Of a DNA stretch of 21,475 nt, positions 1 through 6,820 are shown piece by piece; position 1 is the stretch's first letter; every line of letters starts with the position of its first letter. The position numbers were made by a program, and so were the translations under genes. The DNA is from DAHUXT01 sp036378295 (GTDB taxonomy: Bacteria > Chloroflexota > Ktedonobacteria > Ktedonobacterales > JADMIN01), in the NCBI GenBank assembly GCA_036378295.1, contig DASUWS010000186.1:1-21475 (forward strand). Reading direction: 5' to 3'. The notes under the pieces are model-generated. The model was not told the origin of the DNA. It made no database searches and saw only the letters and a program-made list of their open reading frames with translations.

Positions 1-72
1 CTCAATGCCCGACGGGCGAATCTCCACGCGTGGATCGTACCAGGATGTCTCGCGCCAGCGTCGCATTGCCAC
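1..72 (-). CDS. N-terminus of a possible SET-domain protein (runs off left edge)
   Basis: Only the first 24 codons are inside the window; the gene continues past base 1. The start is GTG at 72-70, with an ATG two codons later at 66-64. A near-perfect Shine-Dalgarno AAGGAGG (complement of 81-87) sits 8 bases upstream, which is the main evidence that a real gene begins here. The visible protein ends in YDPRVEIRPSGIE. In SET-domain lysine methyltransferase-like proteins, a phrase of the type 'VEIRPSxIxGRGLFA' marks the start of the SET fold, so I infer that family. The catalytic part is not visible, so function and even family are tentative. The next gene on this strand lies about 670 bases upstream, so this is probably a separate transcription unit. 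Confidence 0.45.
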   Translation of the reverse strand, partial: MAMRRWRETSWYDPRVEIRPSGIE

Positions 73-227
73 GAATATTCCCTCCTTGCAAGTATTCTGC
101 CATGCCAGCAGGTCACGAGCAATCGCCCACGCTGCCAGACGCGATAGGACAAAGATGAGAGAAGCCGCCAGCAGATGGCGTGACCGCTCGCGGATGGTGC
201 TAGTGCTATGGGTTGCTATGAAGAAGA

Positions 228-319
228 TCAGGCCGTCATCTCGCGCACGATTTCATTGACGCGCTTGCCATCGGCGCGGCCCTTCGTCTCTTTGGAGACC
301 AGGGGCATCACCTTGCGGA
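228..319 (-). pseudogene. 3'-end fragment of yqeY (duplicated relic)
   Basis: Bases 235-319 match 1896-1980, the 3' end of the intact yqeY gene in the same orientation, at 81 of 85 positions. The frame is open and encodes VMPLVSKETKGRADGK followed by RVNEIVREMTA and a stop at 228-230; the intact gene ends REMTS. Upstream of base 319 the match breaks off and no start codon or RBS for a YqeY-like protein follows, so it is a remnant rather than a gene. The match may resume at 393-413 (GGAAGTCTTTCCC compared with GGAAGTCTTTGCCC at 1979), as if about 73 bp had been inserted. It could be a displaced gene end from an integration event or a simple segmental duplication. Confidence 0.8.
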
Positions 320-744
320 GATAGTCTTGCTGGCATGGGTCGAAATGTTCCGTAAAGGTTGAAATCATGCGCATTCTCACCACATACTCCGTGGGAAGTC
401 TTTCCCTTCGACACCCACCGAGGGGAAAAACTGCTGCCAGTATAGCACCCGCGGTCGGCATCACCACGACCCTTGACCGGAGGTATAACAGGCGCATAAG
501 GTACATGCGGCCAGAGTGAAGAAGCGCTTGCTCCTCCCCCTACTCGTTGTCCACAGCCCTGCATCACTGTGCGAAGAATCGCTGGACGAGCATAGCCATG
601 AAGACAATCTCGATAAGCGAACCGAAATGCGTCTTACTGCTGTCGCGGGGTCAGGCTGGTCGACGCTCCTGGCAGGATATCTTTGCTCCCTGCCACAGAC
701 CAATTCCGCAGAGCGCGGTCTAGTCTCGGCGAGCCAGCGGGGTG
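320..744. other. intergenic stretch without a recognised gene
   Basis: No reading frame here has a convincing start or recognisable product; the long frames crossing it are continuations of shadows of the membrane-protein gene. Visible structure is limited to a short hairpin (GGGAA-GTCT-TTCCC, 394-407) inside a GTGGG...CCCAC dyad, and a 15-base word AAGTCTTTCCCTTCG (396-410) that recurs exactly at 1846-1860. With the yqeY fragment to its left, this looks like decayed sequence. Confidence 0.5.
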
Positions 745-1641
745 CTATCCAGGTATCCACTGGAGTTGCAGCCACCCGCTCAGGACGAAGGATGCGCTCA
801 CCAGCAGCACGTATGGCGTCATGGCGAGCACAAAGATGCAGCACATGCGCGCCAACGGCACCAGACGCGTGGAGGAGAAACGCGCCAGCGCCGCGGCGGC
901 GGCCTCTGGCGGCGCTTCGGGCGGGCGCACGTAGTACAGCGGCGCCGCAGGCGCCGCAATGAGCCAGGAGCGATACCGGAGCCAGACATGACTGCTCGCC
1001 TCGACATGCCGCAGCCAGCGATACTGTGTCATCGTCGAGAATGCTATCGCCGCAAACAAGCTGGCGATGACTATCCCCGTGAGGGGATAGGTGGGCGGGC
1101 ACCCATTCAGGCACCCGTTCCCGTCCGGGGCAATGCGTGCATCGGACGCGCGCAGCCCATACACAGTCGACCCGAAGAAGACGCCTATGAGCACGACGGC
1201 GAGCAGCGCGCCGAGCACGAGCAGGGCCAGGCTCAGCGCTCGTTCCCGGCGTCCGTATCCTAACCAGCGTGAGAGCGCCGGTGGTTGCGGATAGGTCGGC
1301 CAGGGGCTGGACCACAGCGCAGGCGGCAGACCGGTGATGTCCACGGCCCGGGCGAGTTGCATCCTGAGTGGCCACCGGTTGAGCAGCAGATACGAGGGCG
1401 CAACCACCAAGAGGCAGAGCGCTGTCAACAGCAGCGTGCCCAGCGGGGTGGTCAGGACCCACTGCAGCACTGGCCATGGCAGGTGGCCGCCTCGCGCTCC
1501 ACTCCAACTCCAGGTGACATCCAGCAACGCCAAGGACACAGCAACCATTAGGAGAAGCGCTCCATACAGGATGGCTGAGACCTTGACCGCGCCGCTGGCG
1601 CTCGTCCCGGGCAGCCCGGGGGGAACCGCCGCTGCTGACAT
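745..1641 (-). CDS. multi-pass membrane protein of unknown function
   Basis: This encodes 298 residues starting MSAAAVPPGLPG. I chose ATG 1641 over longer starts because a purine-rich GGGAG lies just upstream and the extra N-terminal codons look like leader sequence. Hydrophobic stretches suggest about five membrane helices, near residues 22-42, 62-86, 135-159, 186-205 and 262-285. A cytosolic or surface loop lies around 88-134 and is rich in Trp and Pro. A Cys pair (CLNGC, 177-181) sits in the loop between helices 3 and 4. I do not recognise a family and see no catalytic motif. The gene stands alone, with its own promoter at 1746-1774, and is bracketed by direct copies of the yqeY 3' end, which hints that it arrived with, or was trapped by, a rearrangement. 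Confidence 0.7.
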   Translation of the reverse strand: MSAAAVPPGLPGTSASGAVKVSAILYGALLLMVAVSLALLDVTWSWSGARGGHLPWPVLQWVLTTPLGTLLLTALCLLVVAPSYLLLNRWPLRMQLARAVDITGLPPALWSSPWPTYPQPPALSRWLGYGRRERALSLALLVLGALLAVVLIGVFFGSTVYGLRASDARIAPDGNGCLNGCPPTYPLTGIVIASLFAAIAFSTMTQYRWLRHVEASSHVWLRYRSWLIAAPAAPLYYVRPPEAPPEAAAAALARFSSTRLVPLARMCCIFVLAMTPYVLLVSASFVLSGWLQLQWIPG

Positions 1642-1745
1642 ACCGCTCCCTCTCTCCTTGTCCCGCTCTCCCGCACACCGGGCGGGTGTCGCGACGGGCC
1701 TCAGGGTGCAAACCCAAGGTGCAGAACCCAGGCTACCGTCCATCC

Positions 1746-1774
1746 ATGCTAGCGTGCGGTTGACCGAGCGTCAA
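1746..1774 (-). promoter_or_regulatory. sigma70-type promoter of the membrane-protein gene
   Basis: On the minus strand, TTGACG (1774-1769) and TAGCAT (1751-1746) are separated by exactly 17 bases. A start near 1739 would leave a leader of about 98 bases before ATG 1641. The -35 box is part of an inverted repeat, TTGAC-N5-GTCAA (1760-1774), which could bind a dimeric regulator. Confidence 0.55.
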
Positions 1775-1888
1775 GGGCGGCTGTACGGCGTGTAGTCTTT
1801 GGTCAACAGCAGTTCCGTCAAGGCATGTTCGAGCAACATCTGGACAAGTCTTTCCCTTCGTCGGGTAAGGACATTGCCCCGCTGTTTG

Positions 1889-2344
1889 CTAGCTGGTCAT
1901 CTCGCGCACGATTTCATTGACGCGCTTGCCGTCGGCGCGGCCCTTCGTCTCTTTGGAGGCCAGCGGCATCACCTTCCGGAAGTCTTTGCCCTGCTCCTCG
2001 ACCAGCCGCGCCACCACCGTGCGAATCTCGTCGTCGGTCAGGCGCGCGGGAAGATAGGCTGCGAGCATCCCCGCCTCGCGTTCTTCCTTCTCGGCCAGCT
2101 CAGGGCGGTTGCCTGTGCGAAATAGCTGAGCGGATTCCTGCCGCTGCTTGATGAGCTTGTCAACGATGGCCAGACGATCTTGCTCGCTCAACGCATGACG
2201 CGCGCCCGCTACTTCCTCGTTGCGAAAGGCCGTCAGCGCCATACGAATCGTATCCATGCGCACCTGATCGCGTTGGCGCATCGCATCTTTCAGATCGTTG
2301 CGCAGCCGTTCCTCGACCGATGCCTGCGGTGTCGCGTCGCTCAT
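1889..2344 (-). CDS. yqeY: GatB/YqeY domain protein
   Basis: This is a 151-residue protein, the usual full length of the stand-alone YqeY family. The N-terminal helical half has a typical MRQRDQVRMDTIRMALTAFR segment (residues 22-41). The C-terminal half ends in the family hallmark KETKGRADGKRVNEIV (residues 131-146). The same domain forms the tail of the GatB subunit of tRNA amidotransferase, where it contacts tRNA; the role of the free-standing protein is not settled. The start ATG 2344 has only a weak upstream AAGG. The methyltransferase gene upstream on the same strand ends 65 bases away, so the two may be cotranscribed. Its 3' end is duplicated at 235-319. Confidence 0.9.
   Translation of the reverse strand: MSDATPQASVEERLRNDLKDAMRQRDQVRMDTIRMALTAFRNEEVAGARHALSEQDRLAIVDKLIKQRQESAQLFRTGNRPELAEKEEREAGMLAAYLPARLTDDEIRTVVARLVEEQGKDFRKVMPLASKETKGRADGKRVNEIVREMTS
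1896..1980. repeat. 85-bp direct repeat (copy 2; copy 1 at 235-319)
   Basis: This block is the last part of intact yqeY. It recurs at 235-319 in the same orientation with four mismatches in 85. The two copies lie 1,661 bp apart and flank the membrane-protein gene. Each copy keeps the yqeY reading frame to its stop, the arrangement expected when an element integrates into the 3' end of a gene and restores it. No integrase gene is found between them. Confidence 0.8.
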
Positions 2345-2409
2345 CTCGTTGCTGCCTTCCCGAATGCCGCCCCTGGCGTACTCACGCTGTCTAATTCACG
2401 CTATCCAGG

Positions 2410-3531
2410 CTATCCACTGTGGCGCACTTGCACCTGCCACTGCTCCTGTTGATAATCGTTCAATAGGCGGACTCCGAATGCTGCCAACTTAGCGGGATTC
2501 CTGGTGGCCAGATATTCAGCATAACGCGCGTTGAACCGCGACAGGTAGCGATCAAGGTTGATGCGTATCTCATCCTGGAATTCAGCAGGGATCGTGCCGT
2601 CAGCGACCTGCCTCGCAAACACATCGCGCATCATGGCGATCTGCCGTCTCATGGACTCGACATTTGCCTTTCGAGAGGGAGACGGATTCAGCAGGACAAG
2701 GCGAAGACCAGCGTCCGCAAACATCTTCTCGTAGTCGTCCATGGTGAAACAGTATTCCCCAACACTGTAGTCCTCTGTATTGCCTGTGGCATGGTAATAC
2801 GCGATAGCGCGATCCCGTTCGAGCAGCGTCAATCCAAACAGACCATAATGGCCGTCGCGCATGACTTGCGAATACGAGAACGCGTTCGGGATCGCCACAT
2901 GGCAAACGCCCGATGGCTTGAGGAGATGGGCGATTGTGCTCACAAGCTGGCTGGCTTTTTCCACATGCTCGATGACATTATCGCAGGTGATGATATCGAA
3001 CTGACCGAGACTATTCGCCAGCTCTGGCTGCAAGATGTCCCCGCTAAGCAACGTGCATTGCAGACCAGGATGGTCGGCGAGGTTCACCCTGGCCAGCTCG
3101 AGCAGCCCTGGGTTGATCTCCACTCCGTACGCTTCGGAGCCTGCCTTCGCAAACGCAATAGGTGTCCCGCCGTAGGCGCATCCGATATCCAGATGACGCG
3201 CACCCACCACGTCAATATACTGGCGAAGGCTCCGCACCGCGGCGTTTCCACGTTCGTTGGTGCCCAGCGCATATTCAACCCAGGTTTTCAACATCGTGTG
3301 CTCGGGACCAGAGGTGTTGCGTGCCACTATCGTCCGCGCATACGCGCTGCTGCTGAGCGCACGCTTCCCTATGAGTTGTACCGCATAGCGCTCCACCGCT
3401 GACGATTCTGGACGCGGGCGTCGGTCAGATGTGACGACAACGCGGCGCCATGCCGTCCAGACCTTCACCCGCACGCTGTAAGGCACCAGGCGATGATACT
3501 CCCTATGCAGAAAGGTGATGGCTGGCTTCAT
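2410..3531 (-). CDS. class I SAM-dependent methyltransferase
   Basis: This encodes 373 residues from ATG 3531, chosen because GAAGGA (complement of 3541-3546) lies 9 bases upstream. An in-frame ATG at 3561 would add ten residues but has no ribosome binding site. The Rossmann-fold core carries motif I LDIGCAYGG (residues 114-122), an acidic residue at the end of strand 2 (GVEI, E138), and motif IV/post-motif DNVIEHV (184-190), as in small-molecule, lipid or sugar methyltransferases of the Methyltransf_11/23 type. About 100 residues precede the core and about 110 follow it, so it is larger than the minimal fold; these parts probably bind the substrate, which cannot be inferred. There is no signal peptide, so it is cytosolic. 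No glycan or antibiotic cluster surrounds it, and it seems to be an isolated gene. Confidence 0.85.
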   Translation of the reverse strand: MKPAITFLHREYHRLVPYSVRVKVWTAWRRVVVTSDRRPRPESSAVERYAVQLIGKRALSSSAYARTIVARNTSGPEHTMLKTWVEYALGTNERGNAAVRSLRQYIDVVGARHLDIGCAYGGTPIAFAKAGSEAYGVEINPGLLELARVNLADHPGLQCTLLSGDILQPELANSLGQFDIITCDNVIEHVEKASQLVSTIAHLLKPSGVCHVAIPNAFSYSQVMRDGHYGLFGLTLLERDRAIAYYHATGNTEDYSVGEYCFTMDDYEKMFADAGLRLVLLNPSPSRKANVESMRRQIAMMRDVFARQVADGTIPAEFQDEIRINLDRYLSRFNARYAEYLATRNPAKLAAFGVRLLNDYQQEQWQVQVRHSG

Positions 3532-3677
3532 CGCAGATAGTCCTTCGTCATGACTTTCCATAATCTAGCGCTTTGTGGAGCATCTTCATAGCAGAAGGCC
3601 GCCATGCGAATCGTCTTCATGCGATCCACTCTGGCGCACCTGGCATACCATATTCTCTATTCCCTACCGGCTGGCGC

Positions 3678-4457
3678 TCACACTGACCCCGCAAATACGA
3701 ACGCGTAGGCAGGGGAAGCGCCAGGGAGACGTCCAGTGGGGGAAGGAGTCACATTCGGTGCGGTGGTCGGCGTCAGATCGGGGGCTGTCGTGCTGGTCGG
3801 TATGGTGGGCGTGTTGTCCAGTTGGGGCGTTGGCCGTGTGACCATGAAGAAGACGAATGCCACTGCGACGCCAAGCAGGAACATACCCCCAATAATGCCA
3901 ACACTCTTCCCGAAGTTGAGTTGGCCCTGCTCTGGTTCAGGCGCAGCACCCCGCCCACCACGCGGCGCGCGTGGGTCGCGCATGCCAGGGCGCCCCCGTG
4001 GGCCACGGCCATCGTCGCCCCAGAGTCCCCCGCCCGGTTGCGGCCGGCGCGAGGAGCCAGAGGAACCGGCAGGCCCACCAGGGCCACCGCGCCCGCGAGA
4101 GGGAGCGTCCCAGTCGTCGCGCGCTGCAGGTCGCCTGCCACGCATCGAGCGGTCGGGAGGACCGCCGCGGCTGCCGCGTGGGTCATCCCAATCACCACGT
4201 CCGCGCGAGCCGTATGAGCCACCACCACCACCAGCGCGTCCACCGTCTTGCCGGTCGTCCTCAACATCTCGGCGAGGGTAGCGCGACCCGCCGCCGCCGC
4301 GTGATGGGCGATCCCATGCTCCAGCGCCACCGCCACGCGCATCGTCGCGCATGCCACGCGTGCCCATGCGGCTCGAACGCTCATCGCCATCTGGGCGCCT
4401 GCTCCGTGGAGATCGGCTGTCCCACCGACTGTCATCGTCCCAACGGCCTGTGCCCAT
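3678..4457 (-). CDS. Arg/Gly/Asp-rich single-pass membrane protein
   Basis: This encodes 259 residues from ATG 4457 with GGGAG 6 bases upstream; a TTG at 4526 would give 282 residues. Residues 1-180 are low complexity, packed with Arg, Gly, Asp, Ser and Pro in RGG/RG-type runs such as SRGRGDWDDPRGSRGG. One membrane helix follows near residues 185-207 (GIIGGMFLLGVAVAFVFFMV), then a Thr/Pro-rich tail of about 50 residues. The positive-inside rule places the RG-rich part in the cytoplasm and the tail outside. RG-rich disordered segments often bind nucleic acid or phase-separate, but nothing here proves that role. No enzymatic domain is seen. A good -10-like TATGAT lies on the minus strand at 4569-4574 without a clear -35. 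Confidence 0.75.
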   Translation of the reverse strand: MGTGRWDDDSRWDSRSPRSRRPDGDERSSRMGTRGMRDDARGGGAGAWDRPSRGGGGSRYPRRDVEDDRQDGGRAGGGGGSYGSRGRGDWDDPRGSRGGPPDRSMRGRRPAARDDWDAPSRGRGGPGGPAGSSGSSRRPQPGGGLWGDDGRGPRGRPGMRDPRAPRGGRGAAPEPEQGQLNFGKSVGIIGGMFLLGVAVAFVFFMVTRPTPQLDNTPTIPTSTTAPDLTPTTAPNVTPSPTGRLPGASPAYAFVFAGSV

Positions 4458-4712
4458 TCCCCTCTCCCACGCTGGATGTCGCGCACGGCGGGTCCACTCC
4501 ACCGCACCCGCTGGCGAACAGAACAACGTCCAGGGATATCCTCACCCTGCTACAACCCAGCCGAGTGTATCATATCCGGAAAGAGATAGCATAACGGAGT
4601 AGCGCATACGGGCTGGAAAGCGCGCATCTCGCCTCCCGGCATCAGCCGCGAAGACGAGATGTGTGGATGTGTGAAGGCATAGACCAGGGCTGGCTACAAC
4701 CGCCGCCCTATT

Positions 4713-5570
4713 CTATTCGTGGTCAGGCTCGCGCTCTGGCTCGCGTTCTGGTTCGCGTTCTGGCTCGCGCCTGGGCGCCGATGGAGCGGCCTGCGTGCCG
4801 ACGAGTCCGCCAAGCAAGGCTGCCTCGCCCTCTTCATGGGTAATAGGCGTGCGCTCCAACTCCTCGCGCAGCGAAGTAACCTGCGTGCCCAGCGCGTCGG
4901 CTCCAACGCCCGCGCCCGGCAGCACCAACCCCGCGAAGCCAAGCCGCGCCAGCACGGGAACGCTGTGCATCTCCGGCAAGCCTTCGAGCGTCGCCAGCAC
5001 CGGGAAGCGCAGCGACTCCACTACGAGCCTGAGCCGCGCATACTCAGCAATGGTCATCTTCGCGATGGCGTTCGCATTCAGCCCTATACGCAAGAGCGCC
5101 GCCTGCTCAGGTATCAGATTCTGCACCCGCAACAGCAGCAGCGCCATGTCATCCTGGGGCGCGTTCAGCGTCACCACGCGGTCAAATCGGTCCAACTCCT
5201 CAAAGAGCATATGCACTGAGGCATTCGCGCCGACGACGGCAAAGCTTGCGCCCGCCTGTTGCGCCTGCTTGAGCGTCCCATAGCTGCCGCTCTCGCCCTC
5301 CGCCAGCCAGACACCCAGTAGCGTGTTGCCTCCGCTGACTGCCGACGAGAAGGCGCTCAGGTCGCTCTTGGCGCTCCAGCCTGTAACGAGCACTGCGTCG
5401 GCTCCAGCCTTCGCGGAGGCTCCGGCGGCGGCGCTATCCTTCACTCCCAAACTCACCACGATGCCCGAAGGCCGGGGCTTTGCCGTAGCGGTATTCGAGC
5501 GGCCAAAAAATCCGATGCCCGAGCCGGACGATTGTGTTATCTGCTGGAGCTTATCAACCAGTTTCCCCAT
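4713..5570 (-). CDS. uncharacterised TIM-barrel-like protein with charged repeat tail
   Basis: This encodes 285 residues. The start ATG 5570 is well supported by GGGAGGAA 8 bases upstream. After an N-terminal MGKLVDKLQQITQ segment, the protein alternates hydrophobic strands and helices (SGIVVSLGV, ADAVLVTGW, NTLLGVWLA, ASFAVVGAN, FPVLATLEG, FAGLVLPGAG). This pattern suggests a (beta/alpha)8 barrel, as in phosphate-binding or lyase-type barrels. No catalytic signature could be named. The last 20 or so residues are four tandem REPE units ending DHE, encoded by 12-bp repeats and probably disordered. No signal peptide is seen, so it is likely cytosolic. It stands alone, with a dyad-rich upstream region at 5639-5692. 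Confidence 0.75.
   Translation of the reverse strand: MGKLVDKLQQITQSSGSGIGFFGRSNTATAKPRPSGIVVSLGVKDSAAAGASAKAGADAVLVTGWSAKSDLSAFSSAVSGGNTLLGVWLAEGESGSYGTLKQAQQAGASFAVVGANASVHMLFEELDRFDRVVTLNAPQDDMALLLLRVQNLIPEQAALLRIGLNANAIAKMTIAEYARLRLVVESLRFPVLATLEGLPEMHSVPVLARLGFAGLVLPGAGVGADALGTQVTSLREELERTPITHEEGEAALLGGLVGTQAAPSAPRREPEREPEREPEREPDHE
4728..4775 (-). repeat. four 12-bp tandem repeats encoding a REPE tail
   Basis: Four imperfect copies of CTCGCGTTCTGG (plus-strand reading) run head to tail, with differences at only a few positions. In the minus-strand frame each gives Arg-Glu-Pro-Glu at the C-terminus of the TIM-barrel-like protein. Copy number at such short in-frame repeats commonly varies between strains. 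Confidence 0.85.
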
Positions 5571-5638
5571 AGTGTGCGTTCCTCCCTGCGCATGGCATCG
5601 TCGCTCGCCACGCGCCGCCGCGAGGCGCGGCTGGTGGT

Positions 5639-5692
5639 TATGACACCTGTGGCATAGACGACAGGTAGGGATGCATATGCCGATGTGTCATA
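5639..5692. promoter_or_regulatory. nested dyads upstream of the TIM-barrel-like gene
   Basis: Three dyads are nested within 54 bases: outer TATGACAC (5639-5646) with GTGTCATA (5685-5692); inner ACCTGT (5645-5650) with ACAGGT (5661-5666); and the palindrome GCATATGC (5673-5680). They lie 69-122 bases ahead of ATG 5570 on the minus strand, where promoter and operator are expected. No regulator can be named. Confidence 0.35.
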
Positions 5693-5762
5693 GTCATCAT
5701 ATCAGCCGCAACCCCTCAACCGCCATGGCCAACGCGCGCCCAGAAGAACGCGGCATTCAGGC

Positions 5763-6605
5763 TCAGAGCAGGCCAGCGAGCTGTGCCGCGAACGTCCGGT
5801 AAGTTTCTTGAGTGCGCGAGTGGTCATGGACCGCAAAGAGCACATGGCGGAATCGCTGGTAAAATGCCCCCTCCGGGCCGAGATGGCGCGCGAAGATCGC
5901 CGCGACCGTCGCCGGCTCGTTCTGGAAGACGCCGCAACCCCACGCGCCAAGCACCAGCGCTTCGCACTCACGGTACGCCGCGAGGGCAAGCAGCTTGCTC
6001 GCGCGCTCACTGAGCACGGGCACGATGCGCTCGCGGTTGGCTGGCTCGTTGCGCATGATCGCGCCCGCGTTGGGCGCCGGACTGGTGATGAAATCCACGG
6101 TGTAGGGCTGGGCCAGCCAGTTGCCCGTGTCGTCGCGCAGCACCGGACATGCGGGACTGTAGATCATACGGTCGGAGTAGAGGCAGGTGTCCTGGGCGCG
6201 GTGGAATTCATAGAATTGCGAGGACTGGCGCAGGCTGTAATACAGGCCGGAGCTACGAGCCAGGCTTTCCTCCTGGGAAATCGCGCCATTCAGGAAGCCG
6301 CCGCCTGGCTTTTTTGCCGAGGCAAAGTTCAGCGCGCCGACGCGCCGATACTGTCCACTGGCAACTAACCGGGCGCATCCCTCCAGCGTCGTCTCGTTCA
6401 CGACGGCAACCGTCGTCTCGATCGTGCCAGGCTGCGCTAAGACCCGCTCCCGGATAACTTCCAGCGTATCCGGATGATAGAACGCGGTGCCGCTAACGCA
6501 GGCGGATACAAGCTCGCGGATGGGGACGGTCGCCCCGCCGGGCGCGACATACTCTCCCGCTTCGAGCGCGGTGAGCGTCCCATTGGCAATGGCTTTCGCG
6601 TCCAT
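5763..6605 (-). CDS. bacterial-type poly(ADP-ribose) glycohydrolase-like macrodomain protein (TIGR02452 family)
   Basis: This encodes 280 residues from ATG 6605. GGAGG lies 10 bases upstream and GGGGAG 6 bases upstream, so the in-frame ATG at 6626 is disfavoured. The PARG signature GGG-X7-QEE is present: PGGGFLNGAISQEE puts GGG at residues 101-103 and QEE at 111-113, where the second Glu is the catalytic acid in characterised enzymes. The macrodomain-like strands AVVNETTLEGC and RVGALNFASA precede it. By family knowledge the enzyme hydrolyses ribose-ribose bonds of ADP-ribose polymers or removes terminal ADP-ribose in the cytoplasm. Length matches the DUF2263/TIGR02452 group. No ADP-ribosyltransferase gene is nearby, so its substrate source is unknown. 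It diverges from an acetyltransferase across a 215-bp region. Confidence 0.9.
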   Translation of the reverse strand: MDAKAIANGTLTALEAGEYVAPGGATVPIRELVSACVSGTAFYHPDTLEVIRERVLAQPGTIETTVAVVNETTLEGCARLVASGQYRRVGALNFASAKKPGGGFLNGAISQEESLARSSGLYYSLRQSSQFYEFHRAQDTCLYSDRMIYSPACPVLRDDTGNWLAQPYTVDFITSPAPNAGAIMRNEPANRERIVPVLSERASKLLALAAYRECEALVLGAWGCGVFQNEPATVAAIFARHLGPEGAFYQRFRHVLFAVHDHSRTQETYRTFAAQLAGLL

Positions 6606-6693
6606 GGCAATCTCCCCTCCTGACATTCTCGTACATTCTCATTCTTGCGCATGTACCGGATCACCCTAAGCTCAGCAAAGAGTCGCAGATACA

Positions 6694-6706
6694 GCATATG
6701 ATATGC
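6694..6706. promoter_or_regulatory. 13-bp palindrome between divergent genes
   Basis: GCATATGATATGC is a perfect dyad around a central G. It sits about midway between the PARG-like gene (start 6605, minus) and the acetyltransferase (start 6821, plus), a common place for an operator serving both. The half-site GCATAT also occurs in the palindrome at 5673-5680 upstream of the next gene to the left. Confidence 0.35.
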
Positions 6707-6820
6707 ACTACAAAAGGGCGTGGGGACACATGCGCGATACACAAGGGACACATAGGCAAACGAGGGTAGAGAGAGAAACAGCATCAGACAAACAGAAATA
6801 AAATAGAAAGGTAACGACGG

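Noticed and set aside
461..1717. 418-codon minus-strand frame overlapping the membrane-protein gene
   Set aside because: Its product is Arg/Ala/Ser-rich and domain-less. The alternative frame at 745-1641 gives clean membrane helices and has a ribosome binding site and promoter.
2412..3650. Near-direct repeats ATCCACTGTGGCGCACTTG and ATCCACTCTGGCGCACCTG flanking the methyltransferase gene
   Set aside because: About 20 bases with a few mismatches; one copy lies inside the coding sequence. This is too weak to claim an insertion boundary.
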